Below are positions 35,236 to 48,105 of a stretch of DNA of 64,000 nt, piece after piece. The notes below the pieces were generated by a model that was not told the DNA's origin, ran no database searches, and saw only the letters and a program-made list of their open reading frames with translations. Positions within the stretch are counted from its first letter, which is position 1. Each line of letters begins with the position of its first letter. The stretch is from Anadara kagoshimensis (taxonomy: Eukaryota > Mollusca > Bivalvia > Arcoida > Arcidae), in the NCBI GenBank assembly GCA_021292105.1, contig CM037862.1, positions 34,251,770-34,315,769 on the forward strand, in the 5' to 3' direction. A program made the position numbers and the translations under genes.

Positions 35236-37665
35236 TCATTTTACAGATAATTGAGATAACAAATGCTTGATCAGATCTCTAGGTAACGAGGCAAGTAAAT
35301 CGATTGATAACTCACTGATAAATAAATCAATATACATCAGATAACACTAATCAATCGATTGATTTTACTCGCTAATTTAGCAACAGCACACGGCAATACA
35401 CATGTTAAAATATGTTGATTTCATTGATCATGACATGTGCTATTTTTCATTTTTGAAATTAAATAATGCATTTTAAAGTACATGTAGCATATTCAACTAA
35501 ATGACAATATGACCAAGACTGAAATACTGCTGGTGGCATTGTCTGTTATTTTAAGTACTTCTCATTAAGGCTAATTTCTTAAACACTTTGTGGTACATTC
35601 AATAATGAATGAGATCGTTATGTAATCATTGATAACGCGTTCGTTAGCAATTTTGTGCGAAACCATTCCATTCATGAAATTGAATCATTCTCTTAACATG
35701 AACGTTAACAAAAACTCAATTGTCCTCTCAACAGGAAAATCCGATACAAAACGTTAATTTTGGTACGTGAACATATATAATTATTTTAACGGTGTTTTAA
35801 ATATTTTATCACAAAAATTATAAAAATAAAAAAATATTCCATATCCAAATCACAATCCCAAAAACAAAGTAACAACAACTTTGAAATCTGACAACTTAAG
35901 TTAAACACGCGTTCTCCACCAGGGAAGTGAGACCGGATGCTACGGAAGGGTAAGCACCTCCTGCCTAGCTAGGTACGCCCATCAAAACTTATACTTGAGA
36001 ATGAAAGGAGCACGGAACTACGACCAATATTTCAATGATTTTGAATTTCTCATTTCATATAACATTCAAAATTAGCAGATGACAATACAAACATGTATTC
36101 CCATTGTTTAATACTATCATATACCATTTTTTTTAAATTTAATCATTGAGTACATACAAAAAATAGTATACGACATTACCAAAAGGTAACCAGCATTATC
36201 TATAATAACAAAAGTTCTAAAATGATATTCATTCCGGGTTAACCAAAACCAAACAAATGATACAGAATTACAAAAAGCTTATTTTCCAGTTTTATTGTTT
36301 CACACCCGTTAACTAAATCTTGTATAATGGAATCACCCTTTCCATACGTCGGCTATAATACCGTACCTGCTGCATAACTAGCACATCTATGGGTGGATTT
36401 TGATCAAATTTGGGGGAAAGCGTAAACCAAGTATAGATGTGCAAGTCAAATGCCAAGGTTATAATGTCAAGGCTTAGATTTTGACCTTGTAGATGGTGTT
36501 GAAATTATTTGTCCTTGTAGAGACTGCCCTTCTGCCTAACTTAGTGAAATGACCACAGTATGTATGGATGAATGAAGTGTGAAATGGATGACCTGACTAG
36601 ACAACCTGATTCGGAAAATCTTGTGTGAAATAAACAACATGATCGGGTAACTTGATTCGGCGAACGAAGTGTAAAATAGACAACCTGTTTTGGCAACTGA
36701 TTTAGCCATTCTTGTGAGAAATGGACAACTTTAACCTGACTGGACAACCCGATTCGGCGAATGAAGTGTGAAATGGACAACCTATTGTGCAACTGATTTG
36801 GCGAATCTTTTAAGAAATTGACAACCTAAACATGCTAAAGGAGCAACTTGATTGGGCGAAAGAAGTGAAGAAGAAATAACTTGCATGAAACAGAACTTAT
36901 ATTGAATCATTTGAACTTTTTAAGTGCACAAAAGGTTTTATCCCGAACCAAACAGGTCCAAGCGAGTTAACGAACCCTTTCTTATGACATTCGAAGCATT
37001 TTAACTAGACAACTGTGTACCTTCACATGGTATTCTATTTGTCAAGAGGCTTGTCAGCAGCGTGTTATTTTTACCCGGCCAGTTACCACTTGACCCTGTA
37101 TGCGATAAGCTCGTAGTAATTACTACGTTTAATGTTTCTGAATTACAATTGAGAGATGATAAGAGGTTTCAAGAGTTCTCACTTAAATAAAACAAAGAAT
37201 TTGATCTAATCTTTAACAAGGGGGTTAATTTGGTCTTAATTTGCCAGTATCAATAATTATCGACTATAAATTGGGGATAGCCTTACATGTTTGGACAAAT
37301 GAGCCCTTTATCACCGTTAATACATAGATAAACCCATTAATTTTATGTGTGTAAATTACTAGTAGATTCAAATTTTAAAACAGCCGTAGCTTAAGCTTGT
37401 TGTATGATTTTGTTTGATCTTGAATTATTTTAGATTGGGTAAATATTTCCTTATGTAGATAAATAAATACACGGTTTGTTAGTGACTGCTTAGTATGCTT
37501 GCACTTTTACAGCGTTTTTTAAGCAGTGCAATTATGTTATATAAATTATAATCATAAGTATAGAAATAAAATAAATTAATCCTGACATTTTGCACAAGTA
37601 AAAGAAAAAAAATCATTCTATTTTTTTATTCAATAGTTGAAATAAAATAAATAAATAAATAAATA
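35236..37665. other. Intergenic stretch
   Basis: No supported gene. It holds an inverted family D repeat at about 35895-35975, a (gtccg)-type fragment at about 36330-36545, and a degenerate tandem region at 36550-36880. Confidence 0.45.
36550..36880. repeat. Degenerate tandem repeat with gaagtgtgaaatggacaacct words
   Basis: Words such as gattcggcgaangaagtg, tgtgaaatggacaacct and caactgatttggc recur at irregular spacing of about 50-90 bp. Units are diverged, so this is an old array. The open frame across it on the minus strand is not credible as a gene. Confidence 0.65.
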
Positions 37666-37848
37666 CAGTCAAACCTGTCTATAAAGGCCACCCAAGGGAA
37701 CCAGTGAAAGTGGTCTTTATGGGCAGGTGGCCTTTATATACAGGTAAATAATATGAATAAAGAACAATTAGGATACAATTCTAATGACTTTTACAAGCAG
37801 GTGGTCCTTATATAGAGCTCGAGGCGGTCTTTAAGGCAAGTTGGACTG
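37666..37848. mobile_element. MITE family 2 copy
   Basis: Starts CAGTCAAACCTGTC after TA (37664-37665) and ends GTTGGACTG followed by TA. About 183 bp. It inserted next to an (ataa)n tract at about 37640-37663. Confidence 0.85.
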
Positions 37849-37850
37849 TA

Positions 37851-40800
37851 AGTATATAATGCGTTTACAACGTTGATGAGTGAAAAAGAAAAGAAAAACA
37901 ACGCGGCATGTAATGCCGGATTCTGTGTCATGACGTAAAGGACAAACTTTTTCATGCAAAAATACCAGAAAATGTCTGACCAACCAAAATGTTTTTTTAA
38001 AAAAGAATTGGAATATACAAAACAACATTACTCTATGTCGATTGTGCAATGGCCGATATCAGCCAAATTCATATCTTGTAGAAGAAAAGTGTGGTTTGTC
38101 AATGTCAAGATTTTACTGGCAGTTTTCATATTCTTGCCATTTTAGAAAACTGACAACATAATTATCACTTTTCTCAGTATTGTCACATTCTTTTCAGAAA
38201 CGATATGTCTAATTAGTTTGTGAGAAACAGAGAAACATACAATCGCATGAACACAGGTACAGTCCACAATGGATCCAGATTTATTCCAAATGGAAAAATA
38301 GTGAAATGAATCAGTTGAAATAAAGCAGAATAATAGATAACATAGATAACCTTTTAAAAAAAATAGGGAGAAACCTAAGCTACATGGTGTTTCAAAATGC
38401 AGGTATTTTAGTATATATCTTCTCCAAAACATTCATTATATAATGAAGAATGCAAGATTTAGCTGCAATGAGTTTTCAATGTAGTCCATTTAAGTAAGAT
38501 TGCTGTCTTTTGGTCCAGGATGCCCGCATTTTGATTCAAATTAACCGACATCTTAGATACAAGGTGTCGAACAACTGCATGTTGATCCAGAGTAAAGCAA
38601 GACTCGTACACAAAACTTAGACACATTTGACAGAAAATGGCATTAATGAACTCTCAAACAAATATTGTGTCATGTTTTATTTGTATATATGTATAGGCAA
38701 ACAACATTGACCTGCCTGCTTGACCTTTAAGTTAAAAAATTACAGCGGACGAGTACATTTATGTACAGGGAACACCAGTACATGATGGGAACTCTAAGAA
38801 AACACCTGCATTGTGTGAATCCTAACACTGCCCATATATTGGATGGATTTTTCTATATGAATATTACTAACGAAAGGTCAAGCGGACAGGTCAATGTTGC
38901 TTGACTATACTTATGCATACAGTTAGACTTGAAGGGTTGAATCACCTTTAACACAATTATTTTATCCTATGGTCAAACGATCTTCTTTTTCAGACAATTT
39001 GCTGCCGTTAGTGACCTTAAGAAGACATATTTTATCCAATGGTCAACGATCTTTTTTTCGGACACTTTGCTGTCATTAGTGACCTTAAGAGGACATATTT
39101 CATACGTTGGTTGACACTTTTCAATTGAAATAATAACCGGTCTATGACCTTTATGTACAAAAATATTTTTGACAGGATTGTCTACATGAAAAGAACAGAA
39201 GGTGAAATTATCGAGTTTTATTTGTTGCAATCCAAGATCTCTTAGGAATCATGTTTTAATTTCAGGCGAGTCATCACAAGCATTACGTGGTTACATAATT
39301 TTTTAACATATATATACTTTCTAAAATATATTAATCCTTGGCCGTTAGTCGTTGGATCTAGCTATTTGTTGTGATCATGTGCTACTTTTGAATGTATTAT
39401 TACATAACAATTCATACATAAGTAGCAATGTAGTTAGGCCCTTACAAACTAAACAAAATCACACAGCATTAATATCGGTTGAAACTTTGATGATAAGTGA
39501 CGCATCACAAGTAGCCAATGCAAGTCCATAGTGTTTAATCTATAAGTGGTCTTCCACCATTGGCAATATTACTTTGTGCCTGAAGAATACTGTCTGTGCA
39601 CCGTTCCTGGCCCAACGTTTCATTCTTGGTTTGAATAAATCCAGATCGACCTCTTTCCCGTTTATTTTGTTTTCTTTCACTGGCACATGCATAAAGGTTT
39701 AAAGATGCAAAAGAAATGAGACACGGAGTAAATGCTAAAGAAGTGTGATTCTTTGGATACCATTTTATCAAACGAAAGACGCTACGATCGCGAGTCATGT
39801 CATTACACGTTGACCAAATGGTTCCTGTTAAATACTGGCCTTGGTCGTGATGTTCGAACTTGCTTTGTTGTTATTATACGATTTAGTTTGGGTATTTCGG
39901 GTCCCTTTGTATCTGTTAATGTTACAAGACTCAATTGCTCTAGCTATTGCAAATAGGTATTATGCCGTTTTAATTTCATTTTTATTGACCTGCTAATACC
40001 CCGATCAAACATAGATGTATTTACAACGTAAAGGTCATCTCTCCCACATTGTTTTGCTGTAGTAGTTACAAACATATCTACATATATAATGTTGTCATCA
40101 AATTTGTGATTTTGCATTTAATTAGAATAAGTGGATTCTACTTGTGAAATTCGGAGACGTTCCTACCATGCTTTGAGATAAGTTTACGGTGATACTAAAT
40201 TGTTACTATACACGGGACAATACAGCACCGTGTAATACTGTGTCTATCTGGGTAATGTTATGTAGGTATTATATGGTTTTAATGTAAACAATGTAATAAT
40301 CTAATAAATAATAAATCTTTGTAACAGCCCGTGTGAATTCCGTCACTCTTTTACATTTATGAAATATCACTGAAGTAATTTAAACAAATAAAAAAATAAT
40401 TGCTGAGCATGCAATAAGTTTCTCGGTCGGTGTTTTTGCCGAACATATACAAGTAATAACTTTCGAACCGTTGGTCCAAAACACTAAAATTCGAACTTAA
40501 CCTATATTTCATCGGTTCACGTTAGTTGGTCCAAAAAACATTAAATTGACTGCAGTAAACAAAAAGACCGAAGCTCGACGAACTGCGGGTGAGGTAGAAT
40601 GTTATTTCACTTGCATCAAGGCTGTTTCTAGAATGTCTGAATGCCTAAATGCCTAAAACACTCGTTTTAGGCGAACTGAAAAGCTTTCTTTCAGGATTCA
40701 AGTGCTCGCTTCGTTTGTGGGATGTTGTCTGTTTAAATTCCAGCTGGATCCGACCAGGACGTTACTGTTCTTTCAGCATTTATAAATTAAAGTTACTGGG

Positions 40801-41211
40801 TCCTTCGGAAGAGACTTTACAAACCGATGTCTCGTATGCACGTTAAAGAAACCTCCCTGCACATTACCCTAAGTGCAAAGGTAAAATTTTCTGCCACTTC
40901 ACCTATATAGCTAGTGGCGTCTCGATATAGGTGAAATATACTTGACTGTGACGTAAAACCCCATTCAACCAATCAATCAATTTGCAATCTATTCCTTTTG
41001 TGAAAACTAATGTCTCCCAGTAAAAGTTTTTAGTTTTTTGTGAATGTATTTAGCACTACACCCAGGGTCCGTCCAAAGTAGGTAGTCTTAAAATCAGTGG
41101 TCCAATATGTGATAATCTCCCTATGTGATAATCTCCCTCCCCACCCTTTTGTCTTGATTTCGTTCTGGATTTGTATCGGGAAGTGATCTTGGTTGTTCTA
41201 GATGGCAGCTG
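37851..41211. other. Intergenic stretch
   Basis: No supported gene. A diverged tandem duplication of about 77 bp lies near 38960-39110 (repeated ttatcc-atggtcaa-cgatct and gtgaccttaagaggacatat). A family B SINE lies at 40690-40985. Short open frames, such as one on the minus strand at 39535-39798, have no recognisable domain. Confidence 0.45.
40690..40985 (+). mobile_element. tRNA-derived SINE, family B, plus strand
   Basis: The head region (caagtgctcgcttcgtttgt) is decayed. The body shows gggtccttcggaagagactt, gcacgttaaagaaacctccc, cttcacctatatagctagtg and gcgtctcgatataggtgaaa. The tail ends gacgtaaaaccccattcaac with (caat)n. Confidence 0.7.
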
Positions 41212-41282
41212 TGTAACAACTCCTAATGAAGTCCAACGCCTAATGAAGTCCGGGGCTTCGGACTTCATTAGGAGTTGTTACA
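41212..41282. mobile_element. 71-bp minimal palindromic element related to the 3.8-kb foldback
   Basis: Both ends are TGTAACAACTCCTAATGAAG in inverted orientation, separated by a short centre containing caacgcctaatgaag. These are the same termini as those of the 44302-48099 element. The flanks (cagctg and cggctt) match at 4 of 6 positions, possibly a decayed target duplication. Confidence 0.75.
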
Positions 41283-41689
41283 CGGCTTATATACTAGTAG
41301 CTAAGAACTAATTGTTCAACTCCACTGAAACATCTTTGTTTTATCTGAAAGTTTAGATTTAGATGCCTCGATTTTCAGATTAAATGAAATGGAAGGAGGG
41401 TGGATTTAAACTCAAATCATTATTTTATTTCTTTAAAGTTTCACTTTAAATACATTTCCTCGTCTTGTCGTCAGTAATAACGTCCATATGGACAACTTTA
41501 TCGATTTTAAATCTAAAATTAAATCTTATTTATTTAGGTTTTGTAACTGAACGTTTTGCTTTTAAGAACTGACTAGCAACGTAAATAAGATTAAAATCCA
41601 GAAAATAACACATAATTCTGGAATCGGTGTATACATATTTCGTAATATTCGACACCATTTGTAAGCCTTAGACTTGCATGGGCACAGTT

Positions 41690-41978
41690 TAATATTTTAA
41701 ATGTGGTACTGGTGTCAGCTATTTCACACTAGGCTATCCCGATGTGATCATGAGCAGTATGCGTATTGCTGATTTATACTAGTGCGCACTCAGGACTAGC
41801 TTACCAAGACAGCAGTTGCAGGGATTGTTGTCCCACTTGCACATTATTCCTGACACCGGGTTAGTCAGCTGCAATGTAAAATGAAGTAACTTGCTGGGGA
41901 TCACAACATGCCCCACTCGCGATTCGAACTAATGCCCGTTAGATCCAGAATCTGACACTTTACCAACTGAGCAACATC
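41690..41978 (-). mobile_element. tRNA-headed SINE-like repeat
   Basis: On the minus strand it begins gatgttgctcagttggtaaa, an A-box-like start, then tctggatct in the anticodon region and gttcgaatcgcgag as a B box, followed by a body of about 200 bp. The cloverleaf is imperfect, so I call it a tRNA-derived repeat and not a tRNA gene. Confidence 0.6.
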
Positions 41979-44295
41979 TTTAATTGCTGGAAGAAATCAA
42001 CACGCTTGACGGTGGATACAAAGTTAACATCGTTTAGAAAAAAACTTACAAATGTTTTGATTGTAAAGAATATATGAATGGCATGAACCCTCAGACAAAT
42101 AATCATAACAAATGGATCTTACTGAAAAACAACATACATTTGCAATGCAACCATCCACACTACCACTCGTTTTACCACAACTTTGAGATAATTTCTTTTA
42201 CTGCAGTTGCCCTAAATTTACCATCTGGGCATATACACTTTTGTATTCACATTTTCTCAATTTTGTCCTTAATTGATGTGTTATAATGGAGTTTACGCCC
42301 CAGACAATTTGGTTTTTTCCGCTCATTTCGTTAGTTTATGTGATGGTAGAGGAAACCGGAGTGCCCAAAGAAAATAATCGCTTCTCTGTAAAAGAACTGA
42401 TAAACTTACTCACATTACGACTAATACTGAGCGGGATTCGTGCTTAGGCGGGAGGAGAGACGGTACGATCAGTAAGTGCGCGATCCCCAGCTGGCGATGA
42501 TTTGATATAAATGATCTCATCGTTTGACTGGTACGCTATCTTAATAATATTAATAAGTATATCAAATAAGATATCATAGTTAAGAGGTTGTAATTCTTTG
42601 TAAATATATTATCGTGTGAATGTATTTCAAGTGTCATCTTGAAGTTAGAGTTCATCAAAAATTTCTCATAACGTACCAGTCTACTATGTCGATATTTGGT
42701 AAATAAGATAACCGTTTTGGTTTGTAGAGATGAATAAAGTAGGTTTATCACTTTACAAGTGTTCTATAAGATCTTACAAGTATACCTTTATATGTCAGTC
42801 AGTCCAAATTAAAAATAATACCACACAGGCGAAAAAAACAGTACAGACCTGTCAAAGGTTTAACACCATGCTAAGGAATTATCGCTGAATCAGTACCTCA
42901 GCTTCTGAATTATATCGTCAGCTTTTCGCCAGTTGCTGTCTCTCAGTACAACTAGCTATTCTTATCTCGTCCACTCTATAGCCGACCTGTGACTCCTTTC
43001 GTTAGCTCAAGTTTAACTTTTCGAGGGTCTGCACTGTACTGTACCGTGTAAAAATTAAATTAAATTGCATACATTGTACGTCTTTTCGTATATTACTTTG
43101 TTGTGTGATGTTATGTTATTTTTTTTCGCTGAATGGCTCTTTACGTTTTACCTTGACATAAATATGCATCATACTAATTTAAAAACTGAATGGCTATAAA
43201 AAGTCATCATATAATTATGTCATAAACAATGCTATGGAAGTGACTTCACACACTTAGATCATTCACAAACATCATCAACACGAATGTTGGGCATTAGAGC
43301 GAATATACGTGACCTTGGTTCTTGCAATTTATTAAATTACATGTAATTACTTTAATTAAATAGAAAAAAATAATATAACAAGTTTATTTTGGAGTCGAGG
43401 GCATTTATAATTGTGACTAATTGAGTCGTGAATGATGATTGATTGATTGATGATTGATTGATTGATTGTTGATCAAGTCAAGGCTTATCATATTCATTGA
43501 ATCGTCATAAGTTTGATTCGCAAACGACTGTGGTTTTAAAATTCATTCCAAATGTACAGAAACACCGAGAGTACATTCAAAAACACGTTGATGCATGTGG
43601 TCTAAGAATGGACAAGGAACGTTACTTCATTTATATCTCAGACCATATAGCTGACAAATAAATGGGAAAATATTATAGAAATTTACATTGCAATAGAATG
43701 ACGGACTCACGCTACTGAAGCCATGATAGACATTGACCTGGTGGTGCTATAGGCTCGGGCCAGATTTTGATTTTTTAAAGTTTTATTCGGACCTGGTCGA
43801 GTTTCGAATCCTTGTTCTTCTATTAAAGGAGTAAACACACAACAAGTCGACTAATCACATTGGTATTAGTATAAAACTTAAATATTTAACAGTTTAAAGC
43901 AAGAAAAAAAGTTATTGTCATATGGGCGTTTTCGTAAGAACATTTGCACTTAATACCACTTGTAGGTGTCGATTTTTTTTCATCTTGTGTTTCAAGGCAC
44001 GAAAGAATGAGTTAAAAACTGGTATCAAATTTGTAATTATATTGCACATTGTGACACGCATTCCCTGCATGTTGTAATTAAAAACAATTATCAGAATATT
44101 TTTGCAGGTTTTTTGAAGTTATAATTAGGTAAGGATGCTTGCCTGCAAACATTCGGGGTATGTGTCGCTGCAAGATCAATATCACACTGTATCATATATC
44201 GCATTAGTGCGAATAAAATTGTGCTGCTTTTTGTAACTTTAATTGAATTAAATAAAATGAATGGCAAAAAGATGCATATTTTCAAACACAAATTT
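41979..44295. other. Intergenic stretch
   Basis: No supported gene. It includes a family 1 MITE at 42839-43036, a possible decayed SINE at about 42340-42500 (ggaaaccggagtgcccaaag), and a (gatt)n tract at 43436-43470. Confidence 0.45.
42839..43036. mobile_element. MITE family 1 copy
   Basis: Left end CAGTACAGACCTGTC with aaaggtttaacacc, right end gggtctgcactg followed by TA. About 198 bp, with a somewhat decayed right end. Confidence 0.75.
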
Positions 44296-44813
44296 AAGCG
44301 GTGTAACAACTCCTAATGAAGTCCGACGCCTAATGAAGTCGGACTTCATTAGGCGTCGAAATTGCAACGCCTAATGAAGTCTGGACTTCATTAGGCGTTG
44401 ACAATTTCGACGCCTAATGAAGTCTACATATTGGGGCTCCAGACGAGGAGACTTTTTGATATTACCAAAAAAAGTCTCAAAATTTTACGACTTCAATTTA
44501 GACCAACTAGCAATAACAACGTACATTCAGGCACATACATCGTGTGCTTTGTCCAACCGTACCATACCCCGCAAAAATGTTTAGGGGGTATTTATACGAA
44601 TCATCCTGTCCGTCCGCCGGTCCGTGTAAGCTTAAATATGTAGCTTCCATGTCTATGAATGGATTTTGATCAAACTTGGAACCAAAGTTATTGTCCGTCT
44701 GTCCGTCCGTTCGTCCGTCTGGACGTTGGGAAAGGGAGGTATTTGTCTCTCCAAAGACCGTTATAGTTTTATCTCTTTTTGGGGAGGCATAAAAGGTACC
44801 AATCGAGAATTAT

Positions 44814-44872
<59 letters not shown>

Positions 44873-45115
44873 CTGACTGATTGATTGATTGGTTTGTTGA
44901 ATGGGTTTTTTAGATCTAGTCAAGAATATTTACTTATATCGAGACGTCACCAGCTATGGATGGAATATTTGAAGTTTTTACCTTTGAGGTGCGTACAGTG
45001 TACAGGGAGGGTCTCCAACGAGCCATACTTTCTGTGATACATTGTTATCATGTGATGCATTGGTTTATCAGGTCTTTTCCGAAGGACCCCGTGACTTTCA
45101 TTGCTAAATGCCGAG
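44814..45115 (-). mobile_element. SINE family B copy in left arm of foldback
   Basis: Runs from the (TGAT)n tract through gttgaatgggttttttagat, ttatatcgagacgtcaccag and cttttccgaaggaccccgtg. A mirrored copy lies at 47307-47560, which shows that the arm was duplicated in inverted form after the SINE had inserted. Confidence 0.75.
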
Positions 45116-45227
45116 CTGCACATGTAAATAACATTAGCAACACTCTGCTATTGTTTTGCATTTTACAATATTTTAATCGTGCGTGCATTACCATGCATGT
45201 AATAAGGTGCCCAAAATATAATAATAT

Positions 45228-45258
<31 letters not shown>

Positions 45259-45629
45259 TATTTATTTATTCTTATTTTTATCCATTTTCTCAGCTAAATT
45301 TCTCAACAAGGTTTCTTAGAATCCATCATACGTACATGTATATGAAATCAAATGTGATTTCTTCCCCAAACTCCCGTGCTTACTTTATCATGTGATGGAT
45401 TTCATTAAGCTTCGAGGCAACAACACGGCTAACGATGTCCCATAATATTTCATCCGTTTTAATCATAGTTTATGTGCAACAGATATATATTTTTTTACCA
45501 TGAAAAAAAAGTTTTGCAGTGGACTTTATATATCAACTGTTTTAATGAGTTAAAACGCGGAGGATCGTTGATATAGACAATATCTTGTTAGCAGTATTAG
45601 ATAAAGTAGTAGTATACCTTTCTGAAGCT

Positions 45630-46810
45630 GAACTTCATTAGGCGTCGAGGTAACATAACGCCTAATGAATTCCCTTATTATATCTTGTTACATGTACATA
45701 GTGGACTTCATTAGGCGTCGGGGTAACATAACGCCTAATGAAGTCCCTTACTATATCTTATTACATAGTGGATTTCATTAGGCGTCGAGGTTGCTTAACG
45801 CCTAATGAAGTCCCTTACTATATCTTATTACACAATGGATTTCATTAGGCGTCGAGGTAACATAACGCCTAATGAAGTCCCTTACTACATCTTTGTACAT
45901 AGTGGATTTCATTAGGCGTCGAGGTAACTTAACGCCTAATGAAGTCCCTTACTATATCTTATTACACAACGGATTTCATTAGGCGTCGAGATAACTAAAC
46001 GCCTAATGAAGTCCCTTACTATATCTTATTACACAACGGATAAGATATAGTAAGGGACTTCATTAGGCGTTTAGTTATCTCGACGCCTAATGAAGTCCCT
46101 TACTATATCTTATTACATAGTGGACTTCATTAGGCGTCGAGATAACTTAACGCCTAATGAAGTCCTTTACTATTTCTTATTACATAGTGGATTTCATTAG
46201 GCGTCGAGATAACTAAACGCCTAATGAAGTCCCTTACTATATCTTATTACATAGTGGACTTCATTAGGCGCCGAGATAACTTAACGCCTAATGAAGTCAT
46301 TTACTATATCTTTGTATATAGTGGATTTCATTAGGCGTCGAGGTAACGTAACGCCTAATAAAGTCCCTTACTTCATTTTTGTACATAGTGGATTTCATTA
46401 GGCGTTGAGGTAACGTAACGCCTAATGAAGTCCCTTACTATATCTTATCGACGCCTAATAAAATCCACTATGTACAAAGATATAGTAAGGGACTTCATTA
46501 GGCGTTATGTTATCTCGACGCCTAATGAAATCCACTATGTAATAAGATATAGTAAGGGACTTCATTAGGCGTTTAGTTATCTCGACGCCTAATGAAGTCC
46601 ACTATGTAATAAGATATAGTAAGGGACTTCATTAGGCGTTAAGTTACCTCGACGCCTAATGAAATCCATTTTGTAATAAGATATAGTAAGGGACTTCATT
46701 AGGCGTTATGTTACCCCGACGCCTAATGAAGTCCACTATGTACATGTAACGAGATATAATAAGGGAATTCATTAAGCGTTATGTTAACTCGACGCCTAAA
46801 GAAGTTCAGC
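45630..46810. repeat. Central array of about 17 hairpin units, mixed orientation
   Basis: Each unit of about 67 bp contains an imperfect palindrome, ttcattaggcgtcg, a loop such as aggtaacataa, and cgcctaatgaag, followed by a spacer tcccttactatatcttatta and catagtgga. Units point forward from 45633 to about 46030. One inverted junction lies at about 46035-46090, the units run forward again to about 46440, then they are reversed to about 46805. Confidence 0.85.
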
Positions 46811-47306
46811 TTCAGAAATTATCTAATACTGCTAACAAGATATTGTCTATATCAACGATCCTCCGCGTTAAACTTATTAAAATAGTTGATATAAAGGCCA
46901 CTGCAAAACTTTTTTATCATGATAAAAATGAATATATCTGTTGCACAAAAACTATGATTAAAACGGAGACTTTTAATAAGATGAAATAGTATGGGACATC
47001 GTTAGCCGTGTTGTTGCCTCGAAGCTTAACGAAATCCATCAGATGATAAAGTAAGCACGGAAGTTTGAGGGAAAAAATCACATTTGATTTTATATACATG
47101 TACGTATGATGGATTCTAAGAAACCTTGTTGAAAAATTTAGCCGAGAAGATAGATAAAAATAAGAATAAATAAATAAATAAATAATAATTATTATTTTTG
47201 GGCACCTTATTACATGCATGGTAATGCACGCAAAATTAAAATATTGTAAAATGCAAAACAATAGCAGGGTGTTGCTAATGTCATTTACATGTAGCAATGA
47301 AAGAAA

Positions 47307-47504
47307 CGGGGTCCTTCGGAAAAGACCTGATAAACCAATGCATCACATGATAACAATGTATCACAGAAATTATGGCTCGTTGGAGACCCTCCCTGTACAC
47401 TGTACGCGCCTCAAAGGTAAAAACTTCAAATATTTCATCTATAGCTGGTGACGTCTCGATATAAGTAAATATTCTTGACTAGATCTAAAAAAAACCATTT
47501 AACA

Positions 47505-47553
<49 letters not shown>

Positions 47554-47560
47554 GTCAATC
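47307..47560 (+). mobile_element. SINE family B copy in right arm of foldback
   Basis: The mirror image of 44814-45115: ggggtccttcggaaaagacc, ctatagctggtgacgtctcg, then (caat)n. It diverges from its partner at scattered sites. Confidence 0.75.
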
Positions 47561-48105
47561 AAGTTGCATCCGTAAAATTCTTAGATTACAATTATTTAAA
47601 CAATAGTTCTCGATTGGTACCTTTTATGCCTCCCCAAAAAGAGTTAAAATTATAACGGTCTTTGGAGAGACAAATACCTCCCTTTCCCAACATCCAGACG
47701 GACGAACGGACGGACAGACGGACAATAACTTTGGTTCCATGTTTGATTAAAATCCATTCTTAGACATGGAAGCTACATATGTAAAGCTGACACGATATTT
47801 TGACGGACCGACGGACGGACGAACGGACGGACAGGGTGATTCGTATAAATACCCCCTAAACATTTTTGCGGGGTATGGTACGGTTGGACAAAGCACACGA
47901 TGTATGTGCCTGAATGTACGTTGCTATTGCTAGTTGGTCTAAATCGAAGTCGTAAAATTATGAGACTTTTTTTTGGTAATATCAAAAAAGTCTCCTCGTC
48001 TTGAGCCCCAATCTGTGGACTTCATTAGGCGTCGAAATTGTCAACGCCTAATGAAGTCCGGACTTCATTAGGCGTCGGACTTCATTAGGAGTTGTTACAA
48101 AGCGG

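Larger units (their letters stand above)
44302..48099. mobile_element. 3.8-kb palindromic foldback element with 6-bp target duplication
   Basis: The ends are TGTAACAACTCC and GGAGTTGTTACA. A perfect direct repeat AAGCGG flanks them (44296-44301 and 48100-48105). The two arms of about 1.3 kb are inverted copies: gaggagactttttgatatta and its complement near 47975, the compprising (gtccg) repeat blocks, a (TGAT)n tract, a SINE and an (ATTT)n tract all appear in mirrored order. Between the arms lies an array of TTCATTAGGCGTCG-type units (45630-46810). The arms differ by scattered substitutions (for example ctcagctaaatttctc versus ctcggctaaatttttc), so this is not a simple read artefact. No transposase is encoded. 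The superfamily is unknown to me. Confidence 0.85.

Noticed and set aside
36541..36792. Open frame with repeated HF and LP words on the minus strand
   Set aside because: It lies in a degenerate tandem repeat and the apparent protein repeat follows from the DNA repeat.
39535..39798. 87-residue minus-strand open frame
   Set aside because: No homology, no signal or domain pattern, and no supporting splice or promoter context.
41908..41978. Functional tRNA gene on the minus strand
   Set aside because: The A and B boxes are recognisable but the cloverleaf stems are not paired well and a SINE-like body follows.
44956..45297. 113-residue open frame ending in an Ile/Tyr/Leu/Phe repeat, with a mirrored frame at 46917-47297
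   Set aside because: Both lie in a SINE and an (ATTT)n tract within the foldback arms; the mirrored pair follows from the inverted DNA.
44302..48099. Palindrome as a pure read artefact (template-complement chimera)
   Set aside because: The arms differ by many scattered substitutions and the element is flanked by a perfect 6-bp direct repeat, which an artefact would not produce.
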